This document shows, piece by piece, positions 44,162-54,967 of a stretch of 64,000 bases of DNA. The notes beneath the pieces were generated by a model that saw only the letters and a list, made by a program, of their open reading frames with translations, did no database searches and was not told where the DNA came from. Each line of letters starts with the position of its first letter. Positions within the stretch are counted from its first letter, which is position 1. The stretch spans positions 186,001 through 250,000 of the forward strand of contig NW_020290002.1 in assembly GCF_003144195.1 (NCBI RefSeq). The letters run 5' to 3'. The position numbers and the translations under genes were made by a program. Source of the stretch: Ceraceosorus guamensis. Its lineage: Eukaryota; Basidiomycota; Exobasidiomycetes; Ceraceosorales; Ceraceosoraceae.

Positions 44162-46624
44162 CGTAGCAGCGTGGTGGATGATGTGACAAGAGAATGTGCC
44201 GACGTCAAAGCCGGTGCGGTGATGGTTGCTGGTAAGCAAAGGGGAGAAGGGGTTGAGCGTGCGGAGGGCCACAACCAGAGCGAGCCTGACCACATGAAGA
44301 GCCACGGCGGCAAAGATGGGATGAAAGGGGACGTGGCAGGCGAGGTCCTTTTCGTCGATTGCTCATTTGACATGTACACCTCGCGTCGCAATCGCAGCAG
44401 TGCCGGTCAACATCGTCTCGGAACTTCCCCTCGCGGCGCTCGATCCATCGACGATTGGATCGCCGCGGTGTCACTCAGCAAGGTTGCGCCATGCTGCCAT
44501 GCATCAGCACAGTCCTTCCCCGCGGCGAAAGTGGAGCTGATGATATACAGTACGCATGCTCGTCATTGCCGCACATGCAGGCGCGGGCACGACTCCACTT
44601 CGCACTCAGTCGCAGACTCGCAGATCGTGTGACGCCGAGGCCAACTACTCCCTGCAGAGAAGCGCCGCGCAGCAGCGGCTACAAATGCACGCATGTGTGG
44701 ATGGTTCATGCGCATGCATGCTGGGTACGATGCATGTATAAATGATGTTCGATCACGGCGTTCCGGTGGTGATGTGTATGGGGACTCGGCGCGCTCAAGC
44801 AATCGTTCGCATCACTTATATATATAGCTCCTCTTATTATTGCTGCACGCATACCCCGGGCCCCCTTTACCCGCATCTGATGCATATATGCTCTACATAG
44901 CTACTTTCATGCCCAAGCTGGGGCCAGCGCCTAGCAACAAATCCAATCTGCGCACAGTTCTCACTCAATGACGATGACCCCGGTCACTGTGATCATTAGA
45001 GTGGTGCGTGCGGGTGCAAAATGTCAGAGGCATATCATGCAGGTCCCCCGTGCGTGGGAGCGGGCGGGGCACTCCGAATTGACAGCGTCAGAGCGTGCTC
45101 TATAGTCAGAGACACATCACGCTGTAGGGGCTCTGCATGAGTCGAGTCTCACATTCAGCATGCTTGGTTTGTTCGCTCCTTGGTGAGATCTCGACGCAAC
45201 ATCAAAACCAACAATCTATTTTATAGCGCCAATGACGAAGACTGAGCATCCATGTCAGATTCAGCATTCACGAGTGATGGGGCACTGCACGGTCTATGTC
45301 AGCCGATGCTTTTACTCCTTCCTAAATGAGCTAGCTAGCGGTGCGAGCGCGGCAAGGTCTAGCGCGAGCTGCGGTTGCCGGCGAAGAGTGCCTTGCTAGG
45401 GGTCAACCTCTACGCGTACGACCTCATGCCATTAAACACAACCGTGGCTGTGTATCGCGTGTATATCTCCTGACTCCTATATAGGAAGAAGCTCGGGCGA
45501 GGCGAACTTTTCAGTCTAATTCCTTGGCGCCTCTTGTTACCTTCTTCACAGAAGAACTGACTGCGCCATGAGGGCACTCGACGCTCAAGCCTCAGAAGGA
45601 CAGGAGCGATGTGTGCTGACCATGCTCACACTCGATTCGCTTTTGCCAAACCCTGCCTGCCCATGGATTCCGAATGTTAAAGAAAGGCATCCGTGCAAAG
45701 GGCGACAGCCATTACATGACCTCTCGAGAACAGTGCTGTAGTCACAAGTCTAGAGCAAAGCACGTTCAGCATTGTCCAACGAGCGGCTACAATTAGACCG
45801 CCGTCTTCTCTCCACGTTTACCGTGGCTTTGAGCAGAGCAACTTTCACGCCTTCACTGAAACCAGCATCGGTCGGCACCGCGCGGAGTGGCTTGACGCTT
45901 AACACCCGCGGTGCCGTTATGTATGGTGTCAGGCGCGCTGAAACAAATTTGGGTGGTGGTCCTCCTTCGTCAAAACGCGGGAAACCATCGCGCGGCTACC
46001 CTTCTCCTGCACGCGGGTGTCTCGCGTCATGGCGCGTTGTCGATCAAGCCTTGAGGCAAATGTCCTGCCTGTGCTGTCGCTGGTCAGCATGGCTCGTGAC
46101 TTTGATTCTGAATGACCGAGTGGCGTGGACCTAGCTTGGGTCAGTGTCACAGCTATATGAAGTCGAGCGGAGCATCCAGGCCGCTCCCTCACGCTTGTTC
46201 TCGCTTCTTCTGCAAGGCGACGCCAGAAGCTCGCTTGACTCCTATAAGGCCCCCTCTGTTAGCGCCGGCGCAAACCCCGCACGGCAAAAGCGCGGACCGC
46301 TGTTCACGGAAGCGCTTCATTGCATGCGCTTGACCTGGAGACCGCCTGCGGTGGTGGTGTCCAAACACGGCGGAGCATGACATGTCATATAGGGACAAGG
46401 TGAGCTCGAAAATAAAAGCTGTACAGGATCAGATGGCCAGATTTGCGGGCCGAGTAACAAGTGATGAAGGCGCGCCGCGCATGCCAGCGGATGACAAGCA
46501 ACACCATCATTCGCGAGTTTTGAGGATATCTGGTGCGACATTCACGATTTGTGGACTCATCCGTGATCCGTGCGCACAAGATATCAACATTCATAGCAAG
46601 CCTCAAAGGCGCTGCGCAGTGCAT
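44162..46624. other. Gene-poor 2.5-kb region
   Basis: The longest stretch without a supported protein gene. The first part should hold the glutaminase promoter. It contains TATATATATAG at 44816-44826, a second TATA-like CTATATAG near 45477-45484, and a GCATGC-rich patch near 44690-44735. Reading frames are short and none resembles a known family. I could not recognise a snRNA, snoRNA or transposon. Confidence 0.5.
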
Positions 46625-46741
46625 GCCGCAGTGGCCAAGTGGTAAGGCACTGCACTTGTATTTCCAATGGCGCGAAGTGCTTTTGATGCGTTCGAATCCT
46701 TGACAATGCAGCGATCCACGGTTCAATCCCGTGCTGCGGCA
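46625..46741 (+). tRNA. tRNA-Thr (UGU) with 45-nt intron
   Basis: The cloverleaf is complete. Acceptor stem: GCCGCAG (46625-46631) pairs with CTGCGGC (46734-46740), followed by discriminator A. The D arm is GCC...GGC (46634-46648). The anticodon stem is CTGCA (46650-46654) with TGCAG (46707-46711), and the loop CTTGTA contains anticodon TGT at 46657-46659. The T arm is CACGG-TTCAATC-CCGTG (46717-46733). A 45-nt intron (46661-46705) sits at the canonical 37/38 position. Internal A and B boxes are present (TGGCCAAGTGG, GGTTCAATCCC). Anticodon UGU reads ACA and ACG threonine codons. Confidence 0.93.
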
Positions 46742-46754
46742 CTCCAAATTTTCG

Positions 46755-46765
46755 ACCTTTTTTCA
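46755..46765 (+). terminator. Pol III oligo-T terminator of tRNA-Thr
   Basis: A run of six T residues lies within about 20 nt of the tRNA 3' end on the sense strand, as expected for RNA polymerase III termination. It is the first run of four or more T after the gene. Confidence 0.6.
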
Positions 46766-47077
46766 GAAATCTGTCTGATTCAAAAGGTTGCTGTGTATCT
46801 CATCCACCCTCTGTCCAAATTTGTGCTCATAATCTTGAGAATTGATGGAGCTGTGACGATTTTTGTGAGGAGCACCTGTGTTTTTGTGTGCGCCGTCGGC
46901 TTCGGAAGGACGCGTTTTTCCGGGCGTAGCAGCGACGCGGGCTGGATTCGCATTGAGGTTCTAATCGATCACACCCCTTCGCTTGCGCCGTGTCAGCGGC
47001 GATGGTGAACAACTTGCGCTGTGTACAGCCTTGAACAGCTGGTCTGAGTCAGACTCCCCGTGACCGGAGAGACACGC

Positions 47078-47130
47078 AGCAGCATGCATGGGTGAGCATG
47101 TGATGTGCATGCATGCAGCATGCGGTGCAC
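47078..47130. repeat. GCATGC/CATGCA-rich patch
   Basis: Several overlapping copies of the palindromes GCATGC and TGCATGCA occur within about 50 bp. Similar patches are at 44690-44735 and 54044-54064. They may be alternating purine-pyrimidine DNA with no encoded product. Confidence 0.6.
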
Positions 47131-47544
47131 TCTGACGGCGGCCTACGCGCGCGGCGAGGGCCGCTGCGCCACACGAGCACGCGTGTGCGCGCTTCAGCTG
47201 CACGGTGATGCTGAGCCGGCGAGTGAAAGATGCTTGCGATGAGATCTCGAATCGAGAATCAAGAATGCATCGATCAGATCAAGCTCTTCGCCACCATCAC
47301 CTCCCATCAATACGTCGCAAGACTCTTGACCTTTGCGCCGAGTGCGAGCTACTCCAAGTGCCCCATAGCATTACCATTCATCCTTCAACATCTAGCCAGA
47401 GCATAGACAAATAGAGAGCTGCATCCCCCATCGCGAAACGACATTCCTAGATTCGCCGAGCATACCTGTGACCGCCGCCAGCAATCAAGATCACACGTGT
47501 TTTACTCGTCTTTCTGAGCCGCCACTTCACTTCAGAGGTGGAAC

Positions 47545-49604
47545 ATGCCGCCGCCAGACGCTCCCGTAGTAGAGGTAAGTGGGCTGATCTGGAGTGCTAC
47601 CATGTTGCTGGGCCCGCAAGCAGCGATTCCTTCCGCTATGTCAGGAATTAGGCGTGTCGGGGGCGCGCAACTGACCTTCTCCTCTCGTGATCACAGAGCT
47701 ACGTGGAAGACAGCATGGATGAGGACTCTCTCTCCTCGCTCGGTGACTATGACGAAGGCGCCATGGATGACACAGCTTTCATGTCGGACCTGGGATCTGG
47801 ATCCGATGTAGGCTCTGAAGGAGATTTGGACACTGAAGCTGAAGACGTGGACGAGGGCGATGTAGATGGCGAAATGGACGTGATGGGGGACTCTTTTATT
47901 GGACCTGGCTCTCAGAGCGGAGCTAATAAACGCGGGGAGGTCGAAAGTTGGTGCCGGTCGCCGAAGGCCATTGTGACAGCACAAGAGAAGGAGATCACGC
48001 AGATTGAGAACATGTTCGCCATCAAGGTGAGTGATTGTTTGCGAAAAGGCAGCCAGCAATGATGCTGTCAGAGTGGGAGGCCTCTCTGAATCTGCTCGCT
48101 TTCCAATGGCTAAGAGGTACATGCTGGTCAAGCTTGACTGATCACCTTTCCTGCGCGCACAGACTACCGATGCGGCGATCTTGCTCCGACACTTTTCTTG
48201 GAACAAGGAAAGGCTCATCGAACGCTACATGGATGATCCAGACACGGTCGCGTCTGCTGCGGGGATCTTGACTGCCGAAGGATCCTCATCACGCATCTCT
48301 CCACGGAAGGACTTCACTTGTGAGGTCTGTTTCCTGTCGAGCGAGGACATGCCAGGGGGAACGATGAGTACGCTCGCGCTCAGCTGCGGCCACCGCTTTT
48401 GCACGGACTGCTACGCGAGCTACTTGACGCAGAAGATCGGGGGCGAAGGAGAGAGCAGGCGAGTGCAGTGCTTGCAAGAAAAATGCGCACTTATTGTCGA
48501 TGAGAACTCGGTCGGACTCGTCGCCGAGCCAGATGTCTACGAAAGGTGAGCTGAAGCTGATTTCTGAGCCTCAAAGTGGCGAGACGTGCTACTAACATGC
48601 AGTCGTGTGCGCAGATACAAGAGGCTGCTCAATCGAACCTACGTAGACGACAGCGCCATCATGCGATGGTGTCCCGCGCCAAATTGCGAGAATGCCATCG
48701 AATGTCATGTACCAGCGAAGGCTTTGCGAACGGTGATTCCAACAGTCACCTGCGAATGCGGCAATGTCTTCTGCTTCGGATGCGGTTTGGCGTCTCACGC
48801 GCCCGCCATTTGCCCAATCACGAGGCTTTGGTCGAGAAAATGCGAGGATGATTCAGAGACCGCCAACTGGATCTCTGCGAACACGAAGGAGTGCCCCAAA
48901 TGTGATAGCACGATTGAGAAGAACGGAGGGTGCAACCACATGACCTGTAAAAAGTGCAAGCACGAGTGGTGTTGGATTTGCTCGGGCCCGTGGTCAGAGC
49001 ATGGGAATTCTTGGTACAATTGCAACCGTTTCGACGAAAAGAGCGGTCAAGATGCAAGATTTGACCAGGCAAAATCTCGAGCATCGTTGGCCAGGTATTT
49101 GCACGTGAGTAGAGCGCATAGTCAAAGCTTCGTACCATACTTACCTCGAGTCTCGTTGCACGATGCATTCAGTACTTCAACCGTTTCGCCAATCATGAGC
49201 AATCTGCACGACTGGATCAAGATTTGTATGGTCGCACGGAAAAGAAGATGGAGGAGATGCAACTCACCTCGGATTTGACCTGGATTGAAGTGCAGTTCCT
49301 GAAGAAAGCAGTGGACACTCTAAGCGAGTGCCGCATGACACTCAAATGGACCTACGCGATGGCTTACTATTTAGAGAAGGACAACATGACGGAGCTCTTC
49401 GAAGACAATCAGCGAGATTTAGAGAGGGCTGTGGAAGAGCTCAGCGGAGAGCTCGAGAAACCCATCGAGAAGGACACTATACCGGCACTGCGCCAGCGCG
49501 TTACAGACTTGACTGTTTACGTCTCCAAGAGGCGCGACATCATGCTTAGCGACACGTCAGAAGGTCATCGAGAGGGCAGGTGGAAGTGGAATGTCAGCCT
49601 CTGA
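47545..49604 (+). CDS. Ariadne-type RBR E3 ubiquitin ligase
   Basis: RING-between-RING ligase of 554 aa. Exons: 47545-47574, 47697-48026, 48163-48545, 48615-49104, 49173-49604. The acidic N-terminus is followed by a UBA-like segment (TTDAAILLRHFSWNKERLIE). RING1 starts at CEVCFLSSED and has the usual SCGHRFCTDCY. The IBR zinc region follows (RWCPAPNCENAIECH, CECGNVFCFGCGLASH). RING2 (Rcat) reads ECPKCDSTIEKNGGCNHMTC, where the Cys of GGCNHM (about residue 354) is the catalytic thioester cysteine by analogy with HHARI. The C-terminal Ariadne helical domain begins at ARYLHYFNRFANHEQSA. This order is diagnostic of Ariadne-1, which acts with neddylated cullin-RING ligases. Exon 4 has a second in-frame acceptor 12 nt upstream (after 48602), giving four extra residues. 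Confidence 0.94.
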
Positions 49605-50990
49605 GCTGTCCCTCACCGCTCATACCCGGCCCCCGCTCCCAGCATATCTTTGCTTCCCTCTCTCTTCTCATCACCTCTTCGAATCCCAGTCTCACGCCAC
49701 CAGCATTCAGTCACACCTCGCCCCTTGCAATGTAGCCGTTCGGCATACTCTTCAGCACCTGTAATTTTCCAACCCCTACTGCACGACCCACTATCGCATC
49801 TGCGACTTGCGAGTCGCGTTCGCGAGAGACTTGATGGGTTTTATGCCACACCGCTATAAGCATCCACTCCCAACATCTAACACGGCACCTAGACAGCGCA
49901 TCGCTATCGTCCTCACCCTAACAAAGCTCCCCTGCAAGCCTCAGAACTACTGGAGGCTTCCACGCAGAAGCGAGCTTGTGAGGAAGCACTCTCAATGCGA
50001 TGCCTTCTTATGATTTCGTCCTGATCTCTTCCTATCAGCCCGGTCAAAGAAACGCCGCTTCGCAGTGTGTGGCTAGTCTTCGTGGAGGATGGACGCCACA
50101 TTTTACAATTGCGCGCCACAAAGCGTGCTTGGCTGGGTTGCGGACCGAATGCATGTGGACCCGAGGTATAGGCGGCAAACGTGGTGTACTGGAGCGTGGT
50201 GGATAGCGAATCTCAGCACAGGTGCTGGCAATCGGCAACGCACACCATGTACTTCACTATCTCTCCTCACCCATCTTCTTTACCTTTCCCAACCACGATA
50301 CTTGAATGGCAACGCCAATTCAGAGCACTTCAGCTGGACGCCTGCTCCAGTACCTGTCTCAGCACGTCCATCTATGCATACTCGGCAAGCATCGGCTTTC
50401 CTCCATACTCCAAGCGATCCTCTCACTCTCTCCACTCTATCTCAATCGCAATCGCGGAAAAAGTATGCTTTACCATATTTTGGCCATACTTGCTTTTGCG
50501 TCCGTCTTGCTAATCAGCACTTGGGCCAATAAAGGTCGAAGAGCGATCGACACGAATCAAGAAGAGAGCGATGGGCTCGACGCGCAGGTGCCCAAGCATT
50601 AGCAGATGACCGGCTAGAAACCTTCTGAAGTCGAAGGCCAGGAATGAGCAAGGTGATGAAAGCTGATCCTTGCTCGATACCGCCTCGAGCTGTCAGAACA
50701 AAGCCGGTGAGTAGCATTGCTCGAAGAGCTTGAACAGAGGAATCACGCGCTGCGCAGACAGAAATAATCGATATTCGTACCTTTCCGTCGCTTTCGCGAA
50801 GGCTTGAGGGTGCGCACGAGGACGGATGCAAGCTGCAAGACCCTTGGTCGCCTCGCTATGGCAAGACAACCTCGTTAGGAGCATCAACGTGAGAGAATCT
50901 GCCAAGCCAATCGTTGGCATCACTGCACCACTTGCGCATGCCAAGCTATTCCGACATTGGGCGGGGAGAGGGCACGAGATGGCGTCTGCT
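49605..50990. other. Convergent region RBR/GGT
   Basis: About 1.4 kb between two converging stops. One small ATG-initiated frame with a membrane-like segment (50306-50602) is listed separately at low confidence. Otherwise nothing is supported. Confidence 0.45.
50306..50602 (+). CDS. Possible small membrane protein, hypothetical
   Basis: Open frame of 98 codons with an ATG in a weak context. The sequence includes one strongly hydrophobic stretch (LYHILAILAFASVLLISTW) followed by a basic, then acidic tail, as in a single-span protein. There is no family match I can name, and no intron to test. Its place between two converging genes makes it equally likely to be untranslated 3' sequence. Confidence 0.2.
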   Translation: MATPIQSTSAGRLLQYLSQHVHLCILGKHRLSSILQAILSLSPLYLNRNRGKSMLYHILAILAFASVLLISTWANKGRRAIDTNQEESDGLDAQVPKH

Positions 50991-52987
50991 TCAAGTTTGA
51001 GGTATAGCCGCTCCATCACCTCTAGGATCGCTTCCAGCTGCCCAGCCTTTTGCGCCATCTCCAAAGTCCAACCTCCTAATCACCTGACCTTTTCCGAATT
51101 GTTTTCTGCTCTCCCATCCCTCGACGATCTTGACATCATGTCCTCGTCTCTTCAATTCTGCAGCCACCTCTTGCGGTATACCTTGCTCCAAAAATACTTG
51201 GGAGAAAATGTCGCCTTGATCGGGTGTGCCTGCACCGATGACGAAGCGAGGAGCGTCGAGAGAGGCTTGGGGAGACATGCCTCTGAGGATGTTGAGGAGC
51301 ACTTGGACGTGTCCTTGAGGCTGCATATATCCACCTTTCGTCGTGAAAAGCGAGATACGGCGTCAGGCAGGTTGCAAATAGATCAACGAGAAGGCCTACA
51401 CCGGCACATGGTAGACTCACCCATCACGCCGTAGCAGAGTAAGACGTCTTCCTTGTGACCGCCCTTACCGTCCGGCACTAGGTGCGTCGCCATGGCGGGA
51501 ATGATGGTGTGGTATGGTCTCTTGCGCGGTGCGACGCAATTCAAGTGTCCTTCTTCCAGGACAAAGCCTGCTCCTCTATTCTGCAGCGTGAAACCACACC
51601 CAGCTGGAATGATAGCGCTACCAAAGCCGGCATCTAGCGAGCATCCGTGAGGGGGAGGGGAATCAGCGGGAGCGAGTCAGGAGCTGCGAAAGGAGATGCG
51701 CTCACAGTTGGAATTGATAAAGGAACAAGCATTGCCTTGTTGATCGACGACGCTAAAGTAGACCGTATCGGTGCTGCTGGTGGGATTGCCATTCTTGAAG
51801 GATTGGATGCTGTCACTTTCAAACAGCGCAGCTCTCTGCTTGGCGTACTCGTTGCTCAACATCTTCTCCACCCTCTCTGCGCCTTGTACATCGTGAGCGG
51901 GATCAGCGACAAAGGCGGTGGCGTCTGCGAAGGCGAGCCTAAGCGCGGCCACGAGTGCGTGGAGGTAGTCTGCAGAGTTGTGCTGCATGGACAGCAGTGC
52001 TTGGATCTTGCCCGATGCTTGCAGCTCGTCGAGGATGCACAGGGCTTGGAGCGCCACCAATCCTTGTCCGTTGGGTGGACACTCGTACAGCCTGACTGCT
52101 GCCTCGCTGCTGCTGCTGCTGCTGCTGCTTCCAGCGCATGCAGCACCGCTCTTGTAATTGTAAGAGATGGGCTGCACCTCTTCGCTGCCTTGCTCGCCGT
52201 GATGCGCCACATCCTCAAGGGTCAGGTGACCGCCTCTTGCACTGACCACCTTGACAATCTCTTCCGCCACGCGACCCTTGTAAAACCCATCCTTGCCCTT
52301 CTCTGCCAGCAGTCGGAACGTCTGCGCAAGGCCGGGATAGCGCATAATCTCGCCTTCTTTGGGCGCAGCACCGCTGACGGCGTGCAGCATCTCCTTTGCA
52401 TTGGCAGACGCCTTTTTCAGCAACGCCTCGCCGCGCGCCCAATCGTGAGCCGTCTGTGCGCAGATGGGCACGCCATCCTCTGCCAACCTGATAGCCGGCG
52501 CCAACACCTGTCTCAGCGTCACTTTGCCTGATCCCAGCAGACGCACAGTGTCGCACCAAGCAGCAGCAGCGCCAGGCACAGTGACGGCATGAACGCTATC
52601 GAATGGCAATTGACTGCCAAGCTCGTGCGGTCCATCGCAATCCAGCGATCCGGCATGCCTAGCCTGCGCCTGCGCCTGCCCTTTGCTCGTCAGCTTCTCC
52701 AACGTCACTCCGCTTCCACTCCTTCCGCTCCCATTGATGCCCCTGACTCTTTGCAGCTTGGCATCCCAATACAGACAGAATGCGTCCCCTCCTATGCCCG
52801 TAGATACGGGCTCCGTCACGTTTAGAGCTGCAGCGACGGCTACGGCGGCATCGGCTGCGTTTCCTCCTTGTTCTAGTATCGCTATGCCTGCTGAAGATGC
52901 TAGAGGCTGCGAAGAGGAGACGATGCCCCTGACGCTGTGCACCGTAGATCGGCGAGAGGGAAAGCTGAATGGAGCTGTTGCAGACAT
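50991..52987 (-). CDS. Gamma-glutamyltransferase family protein
   Basis: Ntn-hydrolase of the gamma-glutamyltranspeptidase family, 612 aa, three exons: 51706-52987, 51421-51633, 50991-51334. The large-subunit part begins near the N-terminus ([46 protein letters not shown]) and includes [12 protein letters not shown] and [13 protein letters not shown]. The autocleavage site is the Thr in [11 protein letters not shown], about residue 408, which becomes the nucleophile. Then come [20 protein letters not shown] across a junction, [15 protein letters not shown] and the terminal AGSDPRGDG. No signal peptide is apparent, and the site reads DTV instead of the classical DTTH. Both features suggest the cytosolic GGT-like subgroup and not the secreted or vacuolar glutathione enzyme. 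A Ser run is encoded by a (GCT)n tract at 52106-52129. Confidence 0.92.
52106..52129. repeat. (GCT)n tract in GGT coding sequence
   Basis: About eight triplets read as AGC on the minus strand and encode a serine run inside the large-subunit part of the GGT protein. Such runs are absent from most family members, so this is a lineage-specific insertion. Confidence 0.85.
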
Positions 52988-54967
52988 GGCGAATTCGAAA
53001 GAGGCGGAGTTCAAATGCTTACAGGGAACGAAAGAGTGTGCGAGATTATAGAGAAAGAGGGAGAAGTGTTTGGAAGACCGAGACTTCTCTGCGGCACTAC
53101 TACTATACTGACATGACAAGTCGCAAGGTTCAGATTCGAACGATCCCGTGGCTGACGGTCAGCCAGAAGCTCTAGAAGAAGGAGTCGAGTCAATAAGCCT
53201 TGCACCCCACACGGCCATGCAACAGCGTGGGCGAGACGCCGCGGCGGCGATGCGGTATAAGTCCGGCTGTGCCGCGGCGGCGATTTTGCCGTGCGGATGT
53301 GATAGTCTCTTGTGCATGTCACTCACGACTCGTGACTATCTACAATTCGCGTACGCGCATCACGTGGTGTACAGCAGCAGCTGCATATATATGCAAACGG
53401 GCGAGCGCGGCGGTGAAGAGCGTCATGCCGAGAGTGAATGAGAAGGTTCGTGCACGACGGGGGACCACGGAGGAGGCGTGTGCATTCGCCACGCGCGTAT
53501 ATATGTGATGCCTGCTGCCCAGCACATGCTGTGATGTATACGTGCCGTGCAAGGCTCTCGAGACTCTTCTGGCTACGGCGGCCGGGGAATGCACGCACGC
53601 ACGCAAGCCATATGCTTGCTGCATGGCTCGTGCTCATCGCAGGAAAGCGGCGAATTCGCGACAGTTGTAAGAGTCACGACTCACGATGAGGGCGTCAAGT
53701 GCATGCGTGTATATGAGTTTGAGTGCAGATTCGCACGAAAGAAGGAACTCGTCACACCTCGTCACTGCGACTGAACCGCGCCGCCTCCCGCGCCAAGCTG
53801 AAGGAAGGCACAAGGCTACTTGCGTGGGGCGTGCCCACTGCTGTACAAGTCATGAGTGTACCTACCTACGCCGCTCATGCATGCACCACAAGAAGCAGCA
53901 GCATCCAGCAGCAGCAGCAGCACACATGACGGTAACGCGTACCGCGCGACGAAACCGGTGCGTACAGTCAAGAGTCTGAGTATAGGCGCACAGCAGACAC
54001 GCGCGCGCACGAGTCGCTGATTGTCGTCAAGTCGAGTCGTGAGTGCATGCGCATGCGCATGCGAGTGCTTGACCAGGACGAGGGCGCGATGGCGGCATCA
54101 GGCAGCAGGCATCATCAGCAAGCAGCTGGTGCTGCTGGACGCCATGAAGAGGCGACGTCGCGGGAGTCTGTGCGTTTGCTCGCTTGCATGCAAGTCAAAC
54201 ACGCGCGCAGCGCCGAGTCGAGGTGAGGGCACAGCAACTCACACTCACATTCACGAATTCACATTCACACACCACACACCGTAACATCAGCTTCTAGCCA
54301 GCCACGGCGTAGGCGTGCCTGCACCCGCATACATTCGTGCACCCATCAAGCGTCTATTCGGTGGTCATCATCTCCCTTTTCGCGGTCGATCGTCGTCTCG
54401 CACACAACACAGCTTCGGATACCGTTCAGCACATCGGCCGCAGCCCTCTCGAACTCGACCCGGTCGCAATTCATCACGACGATTTCACCGACGGCCTCCT
54501 CGCTTGGCCAAAGTTACTGCACCAAGCTCTTCTCATCTCGGAGCTTACCCAAAGTCGGCCCGCAGAGCATCCTTTGCTCCCCTTTCCTTCCGACTCGAAC
54601 CTACTCAGCTTCATCTTGACTTTTGTCTTACGGCCCGAGCACCCGCTATTGCCGCATTTACAAACGTTTCCATAACGCGCAAAGGGGCGCGACGCTCAAA
54701 ATTAGAGCAAAGGATCGGGCCGCGTGCAGGTTCCTTCTCGCCTCAGCAGTCGCCCCCCACCCTCGCTTTGTGGGCTGAGCATTGGCAGCACTCGCAACAA
54801 CCTGAGCACCGCTCTTGAGACCCTCTTTCGGACTCCGTGTAGCGACAGCCGTCCCGGCACCGGGCCCACTTCCATCGATCGGGTTCATTCCATCCATCAT
54901 TGTTGCTTTGGTGACCTCGCAGCGCCAACCCGCTTCAGCTCACTTGGCTACTTTTACACATCCAGTC
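52988..54967. other. Repeat-rich divergent region GGT/unrecognised gene
   Basis: About 2 kb between divergent genes. It contains TCACGACTCGTGA-like elements (53319-53338, 53667-53690, 54028-54048), CAG runs (53890-53925), a GCATGC array (54044-54064) and GCGCGC tracts. Promoters for both genes must lie here. No protein-coding gene is supported. Confidence 0.55.
54044..54064. repeat. (GCATGC)n-type palindromic array
   Basis: Three to four overlapping GCATGC units follow directly on a GAGTCGTGAGT element in the upstream region of the split-start gene. Simple sequence with alternating purines and pyrimidines. Confidence 0.8.

Larger units (their letters stand above)
46742..47544. other. Intergenic region tRNA/RBR gene
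   Basis: T-rich sequence directly after the tRNA (46742-46765, including TTTTTTC) is a plausible RNA polymerase III terminator. GCATGC-rich DNA follows at 47078-47130. The right end should hold the promoter of the RBR ligase. No gene is seen. Confidence 0.5.

Noticed and set aside
51647-52531. 294-codon plus-strand frame opposite the GGT gene
   Set aside because: Shadow of the GGT large-subunit exon; the GGT motifs on the other strand are decisive.
54044-54064. GCATGC array considered as a mobile-element terminus
   Set aside because: No target duplication, inverted terminal repeats or coding sequence nearby; it is simple sequence.
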